From Candidatus Rubrivivax defluviihabitans (GTDB lineage Bacteria > Pseudomonadota > Gammaproteobacteria > Burkholderiales > Burkholderiaceae_C): DNA of 64,000 nt. The notes under the pieces were generated by a model. It did not search any database, was not told the origin of the DNA, and worked only from the letters and a program-made list of their open reading frames with translations. The translations under genes and the position numbers were made by a program. Within the stretch, counting starts at the first letter, position 1, and every line of letters begins with the position of its first letter. Positions 37,331 to 47,495 of this stretch are shown here, in pieces. The stretch lies in contig JADJMW010000022.1 of NCBI GenBank assembly GCA_016709385.1, positions 496,001 through 560,000 on the forward strand, read 5' to 3'.

Positions 37331-37837
37331 TTACGCGGCAGAAACCCACGCCCCCGACTTGCCGCCCCGCTTCTCCAGCACCCGGATTTCGCCCATGACC
37401 ATGCCGCGGTCGGCGGCCTTGCACATGTCGTAGACGGTGAGCAGCCCCACCTGCACGGCGGTGAGCGCTTCCATTTCCACGCCGGTGCGGCCCAGCGTTT
37501 CCACCTGCGCCGTGCAGCGCACCTCGCTGCGTTCGCGGTCGAGCTCGAAGTCCACCGCCACGCGCGTGATGGGCAGCGGGTGGCACAGCGGGATCAGCTC
37601 GGCCGTCCGCTTGGCGCCCTGGATGGCGGCGATGCGTGCCACGCCGATGACGTCGCCCTTCAACGCCCGCCCCTGCGCGATGAGCTCGAAGGTGGCGGGC
37701 TGCATGCGGATGACGCCGCTGGCGCGCGCCACGCGGTGCGTCTCGGCCTTGGCCGCCACGTCGACCATGTGCGCCTGGCCCTGGGCGTCGAAATGCGTCA
37801 GCGGTGAAGCGGGCGGGGGGGCGGCAGGGGCAGTCAT
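37331..37837 (-). CDS. moaC: Cyclic pyranopterin monophosphate synthase
   Basis: A 168-residue MoaC, which completes the first stage of molybdenum cofactor synthesis. Landmarks are LTHFDAQGQAHMVDV, KGDVIGVARIAAIQGAKRT, ELIPLCHPLPIT (catalytic region), GVEMEALTAVQVGLLTVYDMCKA and the final GEIRVLEKRGGKSG with the active-site lysines. It is a single gene here with no other moa genes beside it, divergent from the M48 protease gene. Confidence 0.96.
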   Translation of the reverse strand: MTAPAAPPPASPLTHFDAQGQAHMVDVAAKAETHRVARASGVIRMQPATFELIAQGRALKGDVIGVARIAAIQGAKRTAELIPLCHPLPITRVAVDFELDRERSEVRCTAQVETLGRTGVEMEALTAVQVGLLTVYDMCKAADRGMVMGEIRVLEKRGGKSGAWVSAA

Positions 37838-37939
37838 GGCTGGGCAACATTCGGCAACGTGGCGGTGTCATGATAGTCAGATGGAACGTGCGGGCCTGGC
37901 CCGGGCTCCAATTCCGATGGTCCCATTTCTGGAACGCGC

Positions 37940-39511
37940 TTGAACCGACGCCCGACACCCCTGTGGCAACGCCTCACCGCCGGCGCACTGGCCGTGCTGA
38001 TGGCCTTGCCATGCACGGCGCAGGCCCAGGTGCGACTGCCGGCGCTGGGCGAATCGGCGTCGTCCGACCTCACGGTGGGCGCCGAGAAGCGCCTCGGTGA
38101 CCAGATCATGCTCATGGGCCGGCGCGACCCCAGCTATTACGACGACCCCGTGTTGCTGGAATACCTGCAGTCGCTGTGGAACCCGCTGGTGGCCGCGGCG
38201 CGCCAGCGCGGCGACATCACCACCGATACCGACGACGCCTTCGCCTGGGAAATCTTCCTCATGCGCGAGCGCAGCGTGAACGCCTTTGCGCTGCCCGGCG
38301 GCTACGTGGGCGTGCACCTGGGGCTGATCGCGCTGACCACGGCACGCGACCAGCTGGCTTCGGTGCTGGCGCACGAGCTGGCGCACGTCACGCAGCGGCA
38401 CATCGCGCGCAGCATCGCGCCGCAGCAGACGGCCTCGATGGTGGCGCTGGCGGCCATGATCCTGGGCCTCATCGCCGCCAGCCAGACCGGCAATGCCGAC
38501 ATGGCCAACGCCGCGCTGGCCACCGGCCAGGGTGCGGCCGCGCAGGGCCAGCTCAATTTCTCGCGCGACATGGAGCGCGAGGCCGACCGCGTGGGCTACG
38601 GCATCCTGGGCGCGGCGGGTTTTTCCACCGCCGGCATGGGCGCCATGTTCGAGAAGATGGACTTCGCCACCCGGCTCAGCGACAACGGCAGCTTTCCCTA
38701 CCTGCGCAGCCACCCGCTCACCGTGGACCGCATCAGCGAGGCGCGCAGCCGCGCGCTGCTGGACAGCGCCGCGCCCCCCGGGCCGCCGCTGCAGCACGCG
38801 CTGATGCAGATGCGCGCGCGCGTGCTCATGGACGACAGCGTGCTGGCCCTGCAGCGGCTGGGCGGCGAGACCTCGTCGCCGCTGCTCGTGGACCGCCTGG
38901 CGGCGCTGTACGGCGGCGCCATGGCCGCCACCTTGCTCAACGACCACGCGCGCGCCGAGGCGCAGGTCAGCGAAGGCCTGCGACTGGCGGTCACGGCTGC
39001 CCCGCGCGAGCCCGCGGCCGAGGCCGCGCTGCACCTGCTGCAGGCCCAGGGCCGGCTGGCGCGCGGCGACGCCGCCGGCGCGCTCGTCTCGCTGGACACC
39101 CTGCCCGCCGGCACCGGCAAGCGCCCGGCGCTGCTGCTGCGCGCGCGGGCGGCGGCGGACCTGCACCGCGCGGCCGGTGGCACGGGCGCGGCGGCGGAAG
39201 GCCTGCGCCGCGTCACCGAATCGCTGCAGACCTGGCTGGCCGACCACCCGCAGGATGCCACTGCCTGGGAGGCGCTGGCCGGCACCAGCCAGGCGCTCGG
39301 CCTGGACTTGCGCTCCATGCGCGCCGGCGCCGAAGCGCGCGCGGCGGTGGGTGACCTCAACGGCGCCATCGACCGCCTGCGTGCCGCCCAGGCGGTGTCG
39401 CGCAAGGACGGGGGTCAGGACTTCATCGAAGCCTCGGTCATCGACACCCGGCTGCGCCAGCTCGTGGCGCAGCGGCGGCAGATCGCGCTGGAAGCGCGTA
39501 ACGGCAACTAG
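37940..39511 (+). CDS. M48-family metalloprotease with TPR-like C-terminus (BepA/YfgC type)
   Basis: A 523-residue periplasmic protease/chaperone. It has a signal peptide (AGALAVLMALPCTAQAQ), then the M48 domain with HELAH in VLAHELAHVTQRHIARS and the ligand segment SRDMEREADRVGYGIL, and then a helical TPR-like C-terminal half (about residues 270-520) rich in Ala and Leu. BepA proteins help assemble or degrade stalled outer-membrane proteins such as LptD. The start is TTG 37940 (MNRRPTPLWQRL), needed to include the signal peptide. It lies 46 bases before the A2M gene. Confidence 0.9.
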   Translation: MNRRPTPLWQRLTAGALAVLMALPCTAQAQVRLPALGESASSDLTVGAEKRLGDQIMLMGRRDPSYYDDPVLLEYLQSLWNPLVAAARQRGDITTDTDDAFAWEIFLMRERSVNAFALPGGYVGVHLGLIALTTARDQLASVLAHELAHVTQRHIARSIAPQQTASMVALAAMILGLIAASQTGNADMANAALATGQGAAAQGQLNFSRDMEREADRVGYGILGAAGFSTAGMGAMFEKMDFATRLSDNGSFPYLRSHPLTVDRISEARSRALLDSAAPPGPPLQHALMQMRARVLMDDSVLALQRLGGETSSPLLVDRLAALYGGAMAATLLNDHARAEAQVSEGLRLAVTAAPREPAAEAALHLLQAQGRLARGDAAGALVSLDTLPAGTGKRPALLLRARAAADLHRAAGGTGAAAEGLRRVTESLQTWLADHPQDATAWEALAGTSQALGLDLRSMRAGAEARAAVGDLNGAIDRLRAAQAVSRKDGGQDFIEASVIDTRLRQLVAQRRQIALEARNGN

Positions 39512-39557
39512 GCGCGCGGGCCCTGCGGCCAGAATGCAGGCCCAGGAGGAACCGGGC

Positions 39558-42500
39558 ATGCGGCGCATTCGGCGGTGGCAGACAGGGGCCTGGGCAGCGG
39601 CGGCCGGGGCGCTGGTGGCCTTGCTGGCCAGCGCGGGACCGGCGCTGGCAGCGCGTGTCGCCAGCGTCTCGCCCACGGGTGAAGTGGCTACGGTGCGCCA
39701 GGTCGTGGTGCGCTTCGACGAAGCCGTGGTACCGGCGGGCGATCCGCGGCTGCCGGCGCCCTTCACGCTGCGGTGCAACGGGGCCACGCCGCCGGGCGAC
39801 GGCCGCTGGACCAGCGACCGCAGCTGGGTCTACGACTTGCGCGAGGTGCTGGCTGCCGGCAGCCGCTGCACGCTGCAGCCGCACCCTGCGTTCCGGCCGC
39901 TGGGCGGCGCGCTGCAGGGCGCCACCGCCTTCGGCTTCTCCACCGGCGCGCCGGTGGTCGTTTCGGTGCAGCCGTATCCGGGCTCGCGCATCGACGAAGA
40001 CCAGCATTTCCTGCTGCGCCTGAACGGCGAGGCCGACGCCACCAGCGTGCAGCGCGCCGTGTGGTGCGAGGCGGAAGGCCTGGGCGAACGGCTACCGGTG
40101 GTGCTGGTGCAGGGCGCGGCGCGCGAGGCGTTGCTGCGCCAGCGCTGGCGCAATGCCGACCCGAGTCACGTGCTGTTGCTGGCCTGCCAGCGGCCCTTCC
40201 CGGCCGGAGCCGGCGTGCGCCTGGTGTGGGGCGCGGGCGTAGCCGCGGCAGGGCTGCCACAGCTCGTCTCGCGCCGCGAGCAGCGTTTCGAGTGGAAGGT
40301 GCGGCCGCGTTTCCTGGCCGAATTCCGCTGCGAGCGCGAAAACGCGCAGTCGCCCTGCCTGCCGCTGCGGCCGCTGCTGCTGCAGTTCAATGCGCCGGTG
40401 CCGCGCGCGGCGGCGCTGGCCGCGCGGCTGCAGCCGGCGCAGGGCGAGGCGCTGAAGCCCCTGGCACCCGGCAACGACGAATGGATCCAGGAGCTGCGTT
40501 TTGCCGCGCCGCTGCCGCAGGACACGCGCTTCACGCTCACGCTGCCGGCCGACCTGCGCGACGACGCCGGCCGTGCGCTGGCCAATGCCACGGCATTTCC
40601 ACTGGCGGTGGCCACGGGCGGCCTGCCGCCGCTGGCCAAATTTCCGGGCGGCGGCTTCGGCATCGTCGAGGCCGGGCCCGATGCGATGCTGCCGCTCACG
40701 CTGCGTCACGTGCAGGCCGACCTGGCGGGTGCGTCCACCGGTGGCCGCGTGGCCGTCCAGCGGCTGGACGCGGCGACGACCGACGAGGCGCTGCTGCGCT
40801 GGCTGGCGCGCCTGAAGGAGGACGCCCAGACGTCCTTCAAGTCGCGCGAGACCTCGCTGCTGGCGCAGGTGGCCGGCGTGCAGCGCGCCGAACTGCCGCA
40901 ACTGCAGGGCAGCGAGGCCCGCGCCACCGAAGTGCTGGGCGTGCCGCTGCCGCAGCGCGGTTTTCACGTGGTGGAGGTGGAGTCGCGCATCCTGGGCCAC
41001 GCGCTGCTGGCCCGGCAGGCACCGATGTACGTGCGCACCGGCGCCCTGGTCACCAACCTGGGCGTGCATTTCAAGCGCGGGCGTTCCTCCAGCCTGGTCT
41101 GGGTGACCAGCCTGGACCGCGGCCGGCCCGTGGCCGGTGTTAAGGTGGCCGTGAACGACTGCCGCGGCCGACCGCTGTGGAGCGGCCGCACCGACGCGCA
41201 AGGCATGGCGCGCATCGAGCGTGGCTTCGATGAGGAGTTCGGCGAAAGCTGCCTCAGCCACGACGGCCACTTCGTCACCGCGCGGCTGGGCGACGACCTG
41301 TCCTTCGTCTTCGGCCGCTGGAACCGCGGTTTCGAGCCCTGGCGCTTCAACATCCCCGTGGCCGGCGGCACCACGCCCGACCGCCGCGCCCACACGGTGT
41401 TCGACCGCACGCTGCTGCGCGCGGGCGAGACGGTGTCGATGAAGCATGTCGTGCGCGAAGACACCGAACGCGGCCTGGCGCTGCCCGCCGCCGATACGCT
41501 GCCGAGCTCTGTGGTGCTGACCCACGTCGGCAGCGGCAACGAAATCGTGCTGCCGCTGGCCTGGCCGCCGGGGCCGAATGGCGCAAGTCCCTCACCTACG
41601 GCCGAGAGCCGCTGGGTGATTCCGAAGACCGCCGCCTTGGGCCTGTACGACGTGGCGCTGAAGCGCGGCGACGAGCGGCTGCCGAGTGGCAGCCTGCGCG
41701 TGGAGGCCTTTCGCGTGCCGCTGGTCGACGCCCGGCTGGCCGCGCCGGCGCGGGTGCCGGTGGCGCCGGGCGAGGTGGTCTTCCAGGCGCAGCTCAACGC
41801 CTTGTCTGGCGGGCCCGTGAAGGCGGCGCCGCTGCAGCTGTCGGCGCTCTTGCGGCCGGCCGCACCGACCTTTGCCGGGCATGAGGACTTCAGCTTTGCG
41901 CCGGCTCGCGACGGCGACGGCAGCGAGGAAGCGGACGAACGAAACAGCGGCGACGCCGGCCGGCTGGTGGCCGACAAGCTGCCGGCCGTGACCGACGCGC
42001 AAGGCGCGGCGGCCGTGGCGGTGAAGAGCCTGCCGCCGCTCACCGGTCCTTCGGACCTGCTCGCCGAGCTGAGTTTCACCGACCCGAACGGCGAAGTGCA
42101 GACCGTGGCCCAGCGTGTGCGCCTGTGGCCAGCCGCGGTGGTGGCGGGCCTGAGCGTGCCGCGCTGGGCGGGCTCGCGCGGCCAGGCCCGGTTCACCGCC
42201 GTGGTGCTGGACACCGCCGGCAAGCCGCTGCCCGGCCGCACGGTGGAAGTCGCAGGTCGGCTGCAGCAGACGATCACCACGCGCAAGCGCATCGTCGGCG
42301 GCTTCTACGCCTACGACAACCGGCGCGAGAGCCGCGACCTGGGCGTGCTGTGCAGCGGCCGCACCGATGCTCGCGGGCGCTTGTCTTGCGACGCCAAGGT
42401 CGAAGCCAGCGGCGAGGTCGAACTGCTGGCGCGCGCGCGCGACGATGCCGGCCGCCTGAGCGAGGCCGCGGCCACGGTGTGGGTGAGCGCCGGCGGTGAA

Positions 42501-45317
42501 TGGTGGTTCGCGCAGGACGACGACGACCGCATCGACCTGTTGCCCGAGGCGCGCGAGGTGGAGCCCGGCCAGACCGCGCGGCTGCAGGTGCGCATGCCCT
42601 TCCGCCAGGCCACGGCGCTGGTGACGGTGGAGCGCGAAGGCGTGATCGACGCGCGCGTGCTCGACCTCAGCGGCAGCGAACCGGTGATCGAACTGCCGGT
42701 GCCGAAAGCGGCCGATCGATCCTGGGCACCCAACGTCACGGTCAGCGTGCTGGTGCTGCGCGGGCGCTTGCGCGAAGCACCCTGGTGGTCGGTCTTCACC
42801 TGGGGCTGGCGCGACCCGGCCGAATGGTGGCGCGCCTTCCGCTACGAGGGCCGCGACTGGCGCGCGCCCACGGCGCTGGCCGACCTGGCCCAGCCGGCGT
42901 TCAGAATCGGCGTGGCGCAGCTTTCGGTGGGCCTGGCGGAGCACCGGCTGGACGTGCAGGTGACGCCGGAAAAGGCGCAGTACGGCGTGCGCGAGACCGT
43001 GAAGACCACCGTGCGCGTGAGCCATGCCGGCCAGCCGGCGGCCGGCGCCGAGATCGCCTTCGCCGCCGTCGACGAAGGGCTGCTCGCGCTACAGGACAAC
43101 CGCTCCTGGGACCTGCTCGGCGCGATGCTGGCGCCGCGCCCCTGGGGCGTGGAAACGGCCACCGCGCAGGGCGAAATCATCGGCCGCCGCCATTACGGCC
43201 GCAAGGCGCTGCCGCCCGGCGGCGGCGGCGGGCGCAATCCCACGCGCGAGCTCTTCGACACGCTGCTGCTGTGGCGCGGCAGCGTGGTGCTCGACGCCAA
43301 TGGCCAGGCACATATCGACGTGCCGCTGAACGACTCGCTCACCAGCTTCCGGCTCGTGGCCGTGGCCGCCGCCGGCGCCGACCGCTTCGGCAGCGGCAGC
43401 GCCAGCGTGCGCGTCACGCAGGACCTGCAGTTGCTGCCCGGCCTGCCGCCGCTGGCGCGCCAGGGCGACGACTTCGATGCCGGCTTCACGCTGCGCAACA
43501 CCACGGCGCGGGCGATGACGGTGCGGGCCACGCTGGCCGGGCGCAGCGAAGGCGGTGCGGGCGAGGCGCTGAGCTTCGAGCCGCGGACCGTGACCCTGGC
43601 CGCCGGCGCCGCACAGGAACTGCAGTGGCGCGTGGCCGTGCCGGCCAGCGCCGCGCGCATCACCTGGCAGGCTGCGGCCGAGGAAACCGGCCGGGCCGCG
43701 ACCGCAGCCACCCCCGCCCGCGACCGCGTGCAGGTCGTGCAGGCGGTGCAAGCCGCCGTGCCGGTACGCGTGTGGCAGGCCTCGCTGCAACCGCTGCAGG
43801 GCACGTTGACGCTGCCGGTGGCGGCACCGGCGGGCGCCCTCGCGGGCTCGGGCAGTGTCGTCGCGAGCTTGCAGCCGCGCTTGGGCGGTGCGCTGCCCGG
43901 CTTGCGCCGCTTTTTCGAGACCTACCCCTACACCTGCCTGGAGCAGCAGGTCTCGCGCGCCATCGCCCTGCGCGACACCGCGGCCTGGGCCACCTTGCGC
44001 GACGAAGTCGCCGGCTACCTGGACAGCGACGGCCTGGCCGCCTTCTTCCCGCCCGAACCCGGTGCGCCGCCGCGCGGCAGCGACCGCCTCACCGCCCACC
44101 TGCTGAGCGCAGCGCACGAAGCCGGTTGGGCCTGGCCCGACGCTGCGCGCGAGGCCATGCTGGGCGGGCTGGCGGCTTTCGTGGAAGGGCGCATCGAGCG
44201 CCGCTTCGCCGCCCCGCGAGCCGACCTGGCGGTGCGCAAGCTGGCCGCGCTGGAAGCGCTGGCGCGCCACGGCCGCGCGACGCCGCGTTTGCTGGGGTCG
44301 GTGGGATATACGCCCGCGGCCTGGCCCACGTCCGCGCTGCTCGACTTGTGGGGCGTGCTGCGCCGCGTACCAGGCATTCCGCAAGGTGAAGCCAGGCTCG
44401 TCGAAGTGCAGCGCCTGCTGCGCTCGCGCCTGGTGGCCGGCGGTACGACGCTGAAATTCAGCACCGAGGCCAGCGACGACTGGTGGTGGCTGATGGACGG
44501 CCCCGACGCCAATGCCGCGCGCCTGGTGCTGGCGGCCACCGCCACGCCGGGCTGGCGAACCGAGCTGCCGCAACTCGTGAACGGCGCGCTGGCACGGCAG
44601 CAGCGCGGTGCCTGGTCCACGACCACGGCCAACCTGTGGGGCGTGCTGGCGCTGGAGCGGTTTGCCGCCGTCATGGAAAGCGTGCCGGTGGCCGGGCGCA
44701 GCGTGCTGCAACTGGGCGCCACGACCAGCACGCTGGACTGGCGGGCGGCCCCCGACGGCGGCGCGGTGACGCTGCCGCTGGAGGCTGCCGCGTCGGCGCC
44801 GACCCCCTTCACCGCCCGCCACGAAGGCGCGGGGCGGCCGTGGCTGACGCTGCAGACGCTGGCCGCCGTGCCCTTGCAGGCACCGCTGGCGGCCGGCTAC
44901 CGCCTCACGCGTAGCGCGACCGCCGTGCAGCGCCAGCGGCCCGAAGTCTGGAGCCGCGGCGACATCCAGCGCGTGCGGCTGGAAATCGAGGCCGTGGGCG
45001 ACATGGCCTGGGTGGTGGTCAGCGACCCCGTGCCCGCCGGCGCCACGCTGCTGGGCAGCGGCCTGGGGCGCGACTCGGCACTGGCCACGCGCGGCGAAGA
45101 GCGCGAGGGCAGCGCCTGGCCGGCCTTCGAGGAGCGCGCGCCGGAGGCCTGGCGCAGCTACTACGAATGGCTGCCACGCGGCCGCCACGTGGTGGAGTAC
45201 ACGCTGCGGTTGAATGCCAGCGGCCGCTTCGGCCTGCCACCCACGCGCATCGAGGCCATGTATGCGCCCGAGTCCTTCGGCGAGCTTCCCAACGCCGCAC
45301 TGGAGGTGATGCCTTGA
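39558..45317 (+). CDS. Bacterial alpha-2-macroglobulin-family protein with thioester
   Basis: A 1919-residue periplasmic protease trap. After a signal peptide (ALVALLASAGPALA) come repeated macroglobulin beta domains. An extended region follows near the middle (about residues 760-830; Glu/Asp/Gly-rich) that could serve as bait. The C-terminal half carries the thioester motif CLEQ (C1460-L-E-Q1463 in YPYTCLEQQVSRA) inside an alpha-toroid domain, and the receptor-like beta domain ends the chain. Bacterial A2Ms bind proteases covalently and guard a breached periplasm with PBP1C, encoded immediately downstream. Unlike E. coli YfhM I see no lipobox cysteine after the leader. ATG 39558 has an AGGAGGA site. 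Confidence 0.93.
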   Translation: MRRIRRWQTGAWAAAAGALVALLASAGPALAARVASVSPTGEVATVRQVVVRFDEAVVPAGDPRLPAPFTLRCNGATPPGDGRWTSDRSWVYDLREVLAAGSRCTLQPHPAFRPLGGALQGATAFGFSTGAPVVVSVQPYPGSRIDEDQHFLLRLNGEADATSVQRAVWCEAEGLGERLPVVLVQGAAREALLRQRWRNADPSHVLLLACQRPFPAGAGVRLVWGAGVAAAGLPQLVSRREQRFEWKVRPRFLAEFRCERENAQSPCLPLRPLLLQFNAPVPRAAALAARLQPAQGEALKPLAPGNDEWIQELRFAAPLPQDTRFTLTLPADLRDDAGRALANATAFPLAVATGGLPPLAKFPGGGFGIVEAGPDAMLPLTLRHVQADLAGASTGGRVAVQRLDAATTDEALLRWLARLKEDAQTSFKSRETSLLAQVAGVQRAELPQLQGSEARATEVLGVPLPQRGFHVVEVESRILGHALLARQAPMYVRTGALVTNLGVHFKRGRSSSLVWVTSLDRGRPVAGVKVAVNDCRGRPLWSGRTDAQGMARIERGFDEEFGESCLSHDGHFVTARLGDDLSFVFGRWNRGFEPWRFNIPVAGGTTPDRRAHTVFDRTLLRAGETVSMKHVVREDTERGLALPAADTLPSSVVLTHVGSGNEIVLPLAWPPGPNGASPSPTAESRWVIPKTAALGLYDVALKRGDERLPSGSLRVEAFRVPLVDARLAAPARVPVAPGEVVFQAQLNALSGGPVKAAPLQLSALLRPAAPTFAGHEDFSFAPARDGDGSEEADERNSGDAGRLVADKLPAVTDAQGAAAVAVKSLPPLTGPSDLLAELSFTDPNGEVQTVAQRVRLWPAAVVAGLSVPRWAGSRGQARFTAVVLDTAGKPLPGRTVEVAGRLQQTITTRKRIVGGFYAYDNRRESRDLGVLCSGRTDARGRLSCDAKVEASGEVELLARARDDAGRLSEAAATVWVSAGGEWWFAQDDDDRIDLLPEAREVEPGQTARLQVRMPFRQATALVTVEREGVIDARVLDLSGSEPVIELPVPKAADRSWAPNVTVSVLVLRGRLREAPWWSVFTWGWRDPAEWWRAFRYEGRDWRAPTALADLAQPAFRIGVAQLSVGLAEHRLDVQVTPEKAQYGVRETVKTTVRVSHAGQPAAGAEIAFAAVDEGLLALQDNRSWDLLGAMLAPRPWGVETATAQGEIIGRRHYGRKALPPGGGGGRNPTRELFDTLLLWRGSVVLDANGQAHIDVPLNDSLTSFRLVAVAAAGADRFGSGSASVRVTQDLQLLPGLPPLARQGDDFDAGFTLRNTTARAMTVRATLAGRSEGGAGEALSFEPRTVTLAAGAAQELQWRVAVPASAARITWQAAAEETGRAATAATPARDRVQVVQAVQAAVPVRVWQASLQPLQGTLTLPVAAPAGALAGSGSVVASLQPRLGGALPGLRRFFETYPYTCLEQQVSRAIALRDTAAWATLRDEVAGYLDSDGLAAFFPPEPGAPPRGSDRLTAHLLSAAHEAGWAWPDAAREAMLGGLAAFVEGRIERRFAAPRADLAVRKLAALEALARHGRATPRLLGSVGYTPAAWPTSALLDLWGVLRRVPGIPQGEARLVEVQRLLRSRLVAGGTTLKFSTEASDDWWWLMDGPDANAARLVLAATATPGWRTELPQLVNGALARQQRGAWSTTTANLWGVLALERFAAVMESVPVAGRSVLQLGATTSTLDWRAAPDGGAVTLPLEAAASAPTPFTARHEGAGRPWLTLQTLAAVPLQAPLAAGYRLTRSATAVQRQRPEVWSRGDIQRVRLEIEAVGDMAWVVVSDPVPAGATLLGSGLGRDSALATRGEEREGSAWPAFEERAPEAWRSYYEWLPRGRHVVEYTLRLNASGRFGLPPTRIEAMYAPESFGELPNAALEVMP

Positions 45318-47488
45318 GGCCCTTGGCCGCCGCCGCGTCCGCCTTGCTGTTACTGGCGACGGCACCCGCCCTGGCCGTGCCGGACTTCAACGCCGTGCGC
45401 GCCGCCCACGCGCCTTCCGACCTACCGCTGCTGGACCGCCACGGCGCCGTGCTGCAGACCGTGCGCGTGGACGACAGCGTGCGCCGCGGCCCGTGGGTCA
45501 CGCTGGCCGACATCTCGCCGGCCTTGCGCGAAGCCATCGTGCTCAGCGAGGACCGCCGCTTCTGGGCCCACGGCGGCGTGGACTGGCGCGCGCTGGCGGC
45601 CGGCGCCTGGGCCACGGCCTGGGACTCGCGCACGCGCGGCGCGTCCACGCTGACGATGCAGCTCGCCGGCCTGCTGGACGACGACCTGGCCCGCCCCGCC
45701 GGCGGCCGCAGCGTGGGCCAGAAGCTGACGCAGATGCACCGCGCCCGGCAGCTCGAAAGTGGCTGGAGCAAGACCCAGATCCTGGAGGCCTACCTCAATC
45801 GCGTGCCACTGCGCGGCGAACTGGTCGGCGTGGCCGCCGCCAGCCACATGCTCTTCGGCAAGCACGCCAGCGGGCTGGATGCGGTGGAGGCGGCCCTGCT
45901 GGCCAGCATGGTGCGCGGCCCCAATGCCGGCGCGCCGCTGCTGGAGCGTCGCGCCTGCGAGGTGCTGCGCCAGCAGCAGCTCGATTGCGCCGGGCTGGGC
46001 ATCACGCTGGCGCAGGCGCTGGCGCGGCGGCCGGGGCCGCTGCTGCCCACGCAGGGCGAGGGGCTGGCGCCGCACCTGGCGCGGCTGATGGTGCGCACGG
46101 CGCCGGGGCAGCCGCAGTCGGTGCGTCCGCCGGCCACGGCGCTCGCCAGCACGGCCGCACGCGCCGGCGCAGGCGCAGGCGCAGCCTTGCACAGCACGCT
46201 CGACGCCGGCGTGCAACGCGTGGCGCTGCAGGCGCTGCGCCGTCAAATCGCCGAACTTCGCGGCCGCGAGGTCGAGGACGGCGCCGTGCTCGTGCTCGAC
46301 AACGGCAGCGGCGAGGTGCTGGCCTGGGTGGGCTCTTCGGGGTCGGCGTCGAATGCGCCCGCGGTCGATGCCGTGCTCGCCCGCCGCCAGCCCGGTTCCA
46401 CCGTCAAGCCCTTCGTCTATGCGCTGGCGCTGCAGCAGCGGCTGATCACGGCCGCCAGCCGGCTGGACGACGCCCCGCTGCAACTGGCCGCCGGCGCCGC
46501 GCTGTACCAGCCGCAGAACTACGACGGCGGCTTCAAGGGCGCGGTCAGCGTGCGCACCGCGCTGGCCAGCAGCCTGAACGTGCCGGCGGTGCGCGTGGGC
46601 GCGATGCTCGGTCCCGACGCGGTCTTCGCCGCGCTGGTGCAGGCCGGCCTGCGCCCCAGCGAAAGCGGCGGCTACCACGGTCATGCGCTGGCACTGGGCA
46701 GTGCCGAGGTCTCGCTGCTGGACCTGACCAATGCCTACCGCCTGTTCGCACAGGGCGGTCGGTGGAGCCCGGTGCGCTGGCAGTCCGGCGCAGCTGGGGA
46801 ACCGCCGCGCCGCGTCTTCGACGCCGCCACGGCCTGGATCGTGGCCGACATCCTGGCCGACCCCGCGGCGCGCGCCGTGGGCTTCGGCCTGGACAGCCCG
46901 CTGGTCACGCGCGGCTGGGCGGCGGTGAAGACCGGCACCAGCAAGGACCTGCGCGACAACTGGTGCGTCGGCTTCACCAGCCGCTATACCGTGGGCGTGT
47001 GGGTGGGCAATGCCGGCGGTGCACCGATGCACGGCGTGAGCGGCGTCAGCGGCGCGGCGCCGGTGTGGCGCGAGATGGTGGCCCACCTGCATGCGCGCGC
47101 GCCGTCGGCTCCGCCCGCGCCGCCGTCCGGCCTGGTGGCGCAGCGGGGCGAGTGGTTCCTGCCCGGTACGCAGGTGCGTGCCGGCAGCGCGGCCGCGACC
47201 GGCGACGCACAAGCCTTCGGCATCCAGACCCCGCGCGACGGCAGCCTGGTGCTGCTCGACCCCGACATTCCGCTGCAGGCGCAGCGCCTGGCCTTCGTGG
47301 GCGCGCCGGGCCAGTGGCGCGTGAACGGGCGTGTGGTCGGCAGCGGCAGCGTCGTGCACTGGCTGCCGCGGCCGGGCCGTCATGTGCTGGAGCGCCGCGC
47401 CGGCGCCGGTGCCGCCGAGGTGGTGGACCGCGTGGCCTTCGAAGTGCGGGCGGCTCGGCCACCGGCACGGCGCGCACCGGGCGGCTGA
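45314..47488 (+). CDS. pbpC: Penicillin-binding protein 1C
   Basis: A 724-residue bifunctional class A PBP. It has an N-terminal hydrophobic segment, a GT51 glycosyltransferase domain with catalytic E79 in SEDRRFWAHGGVDW, GASTLTMQLAGLL and KTQILEAYLNRVP, then the transpeptidase domain with S362-T-V-K365 (PGSTVKPF), SSLN and KTGTS. A C-terminal beta domain of the PBP1C type follows. The start is TTG 45314, whose bases overlap the A2M stop codon (TTGA), so the two genes are translationally coupled. This matches the widespread yfhM-pbpC pairing. Confidence 0.94.
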   Translation: MRPLAAAASALLLLATAPALAVPDFNAVRAAHAPSDLPLLDRHGAVLQTVRVDDSVRRGPWVTLADISPALREAIVLSEDRRFWAHGGVDWRALAAGAWATAWDSRTRGASTLTMQLAGLLDDDLARPAGGRSVGQKLTQMHRARQLESGWSKTQILEAYLNRVPLRGELVGVAAASHMLFGKHASGLDAVEAALLASMVRGPNAGAPLLERRACEVLRQQQLDCAGLGITLAQALARRPGPLLPTQGEGLAPHLARLMVRTAPGQPQSVRPPATALASTAARAGAGAGAALHSTLDAGVQRVALQALRRQIAELRGREVEDGAVLVLDNGSGEVLAWVGSSGSASNAPAVDAVLARRQPGSTVKPFVYALALQQRLITAASRLDDAPLQLAAGAALYQPQNYDGGFKGAVSVRTALASSLNVPAVRVGAMLGPDAVFAALVQAGLRPSESGGYHGHALALGSAEVSLLDLTNAYRLFAQGGRWSPVRWQSGAAGEPPRRVFDAATAWIVADILADPAARAVGFGLDSPLVTRGWAAVKTGTSKDLRDNWCVGFTSRYTVGVWVGNAGGAPMHGVSGVSGAAPVWREMVAHLHARAPSAPPAPPSGLVAQRGEWFLPGTQVRAGSAAATGDAQAFGIQTPRDGSLVLLDPDIPLQAQRLAFVGAPGQWRVNGRVVGSGSVVHWLPRPGRHVLERRAGAGAAEVVDRVAFEVRAARPPARRAPGG

Positions 47489-47495
47489 GCCGCCG

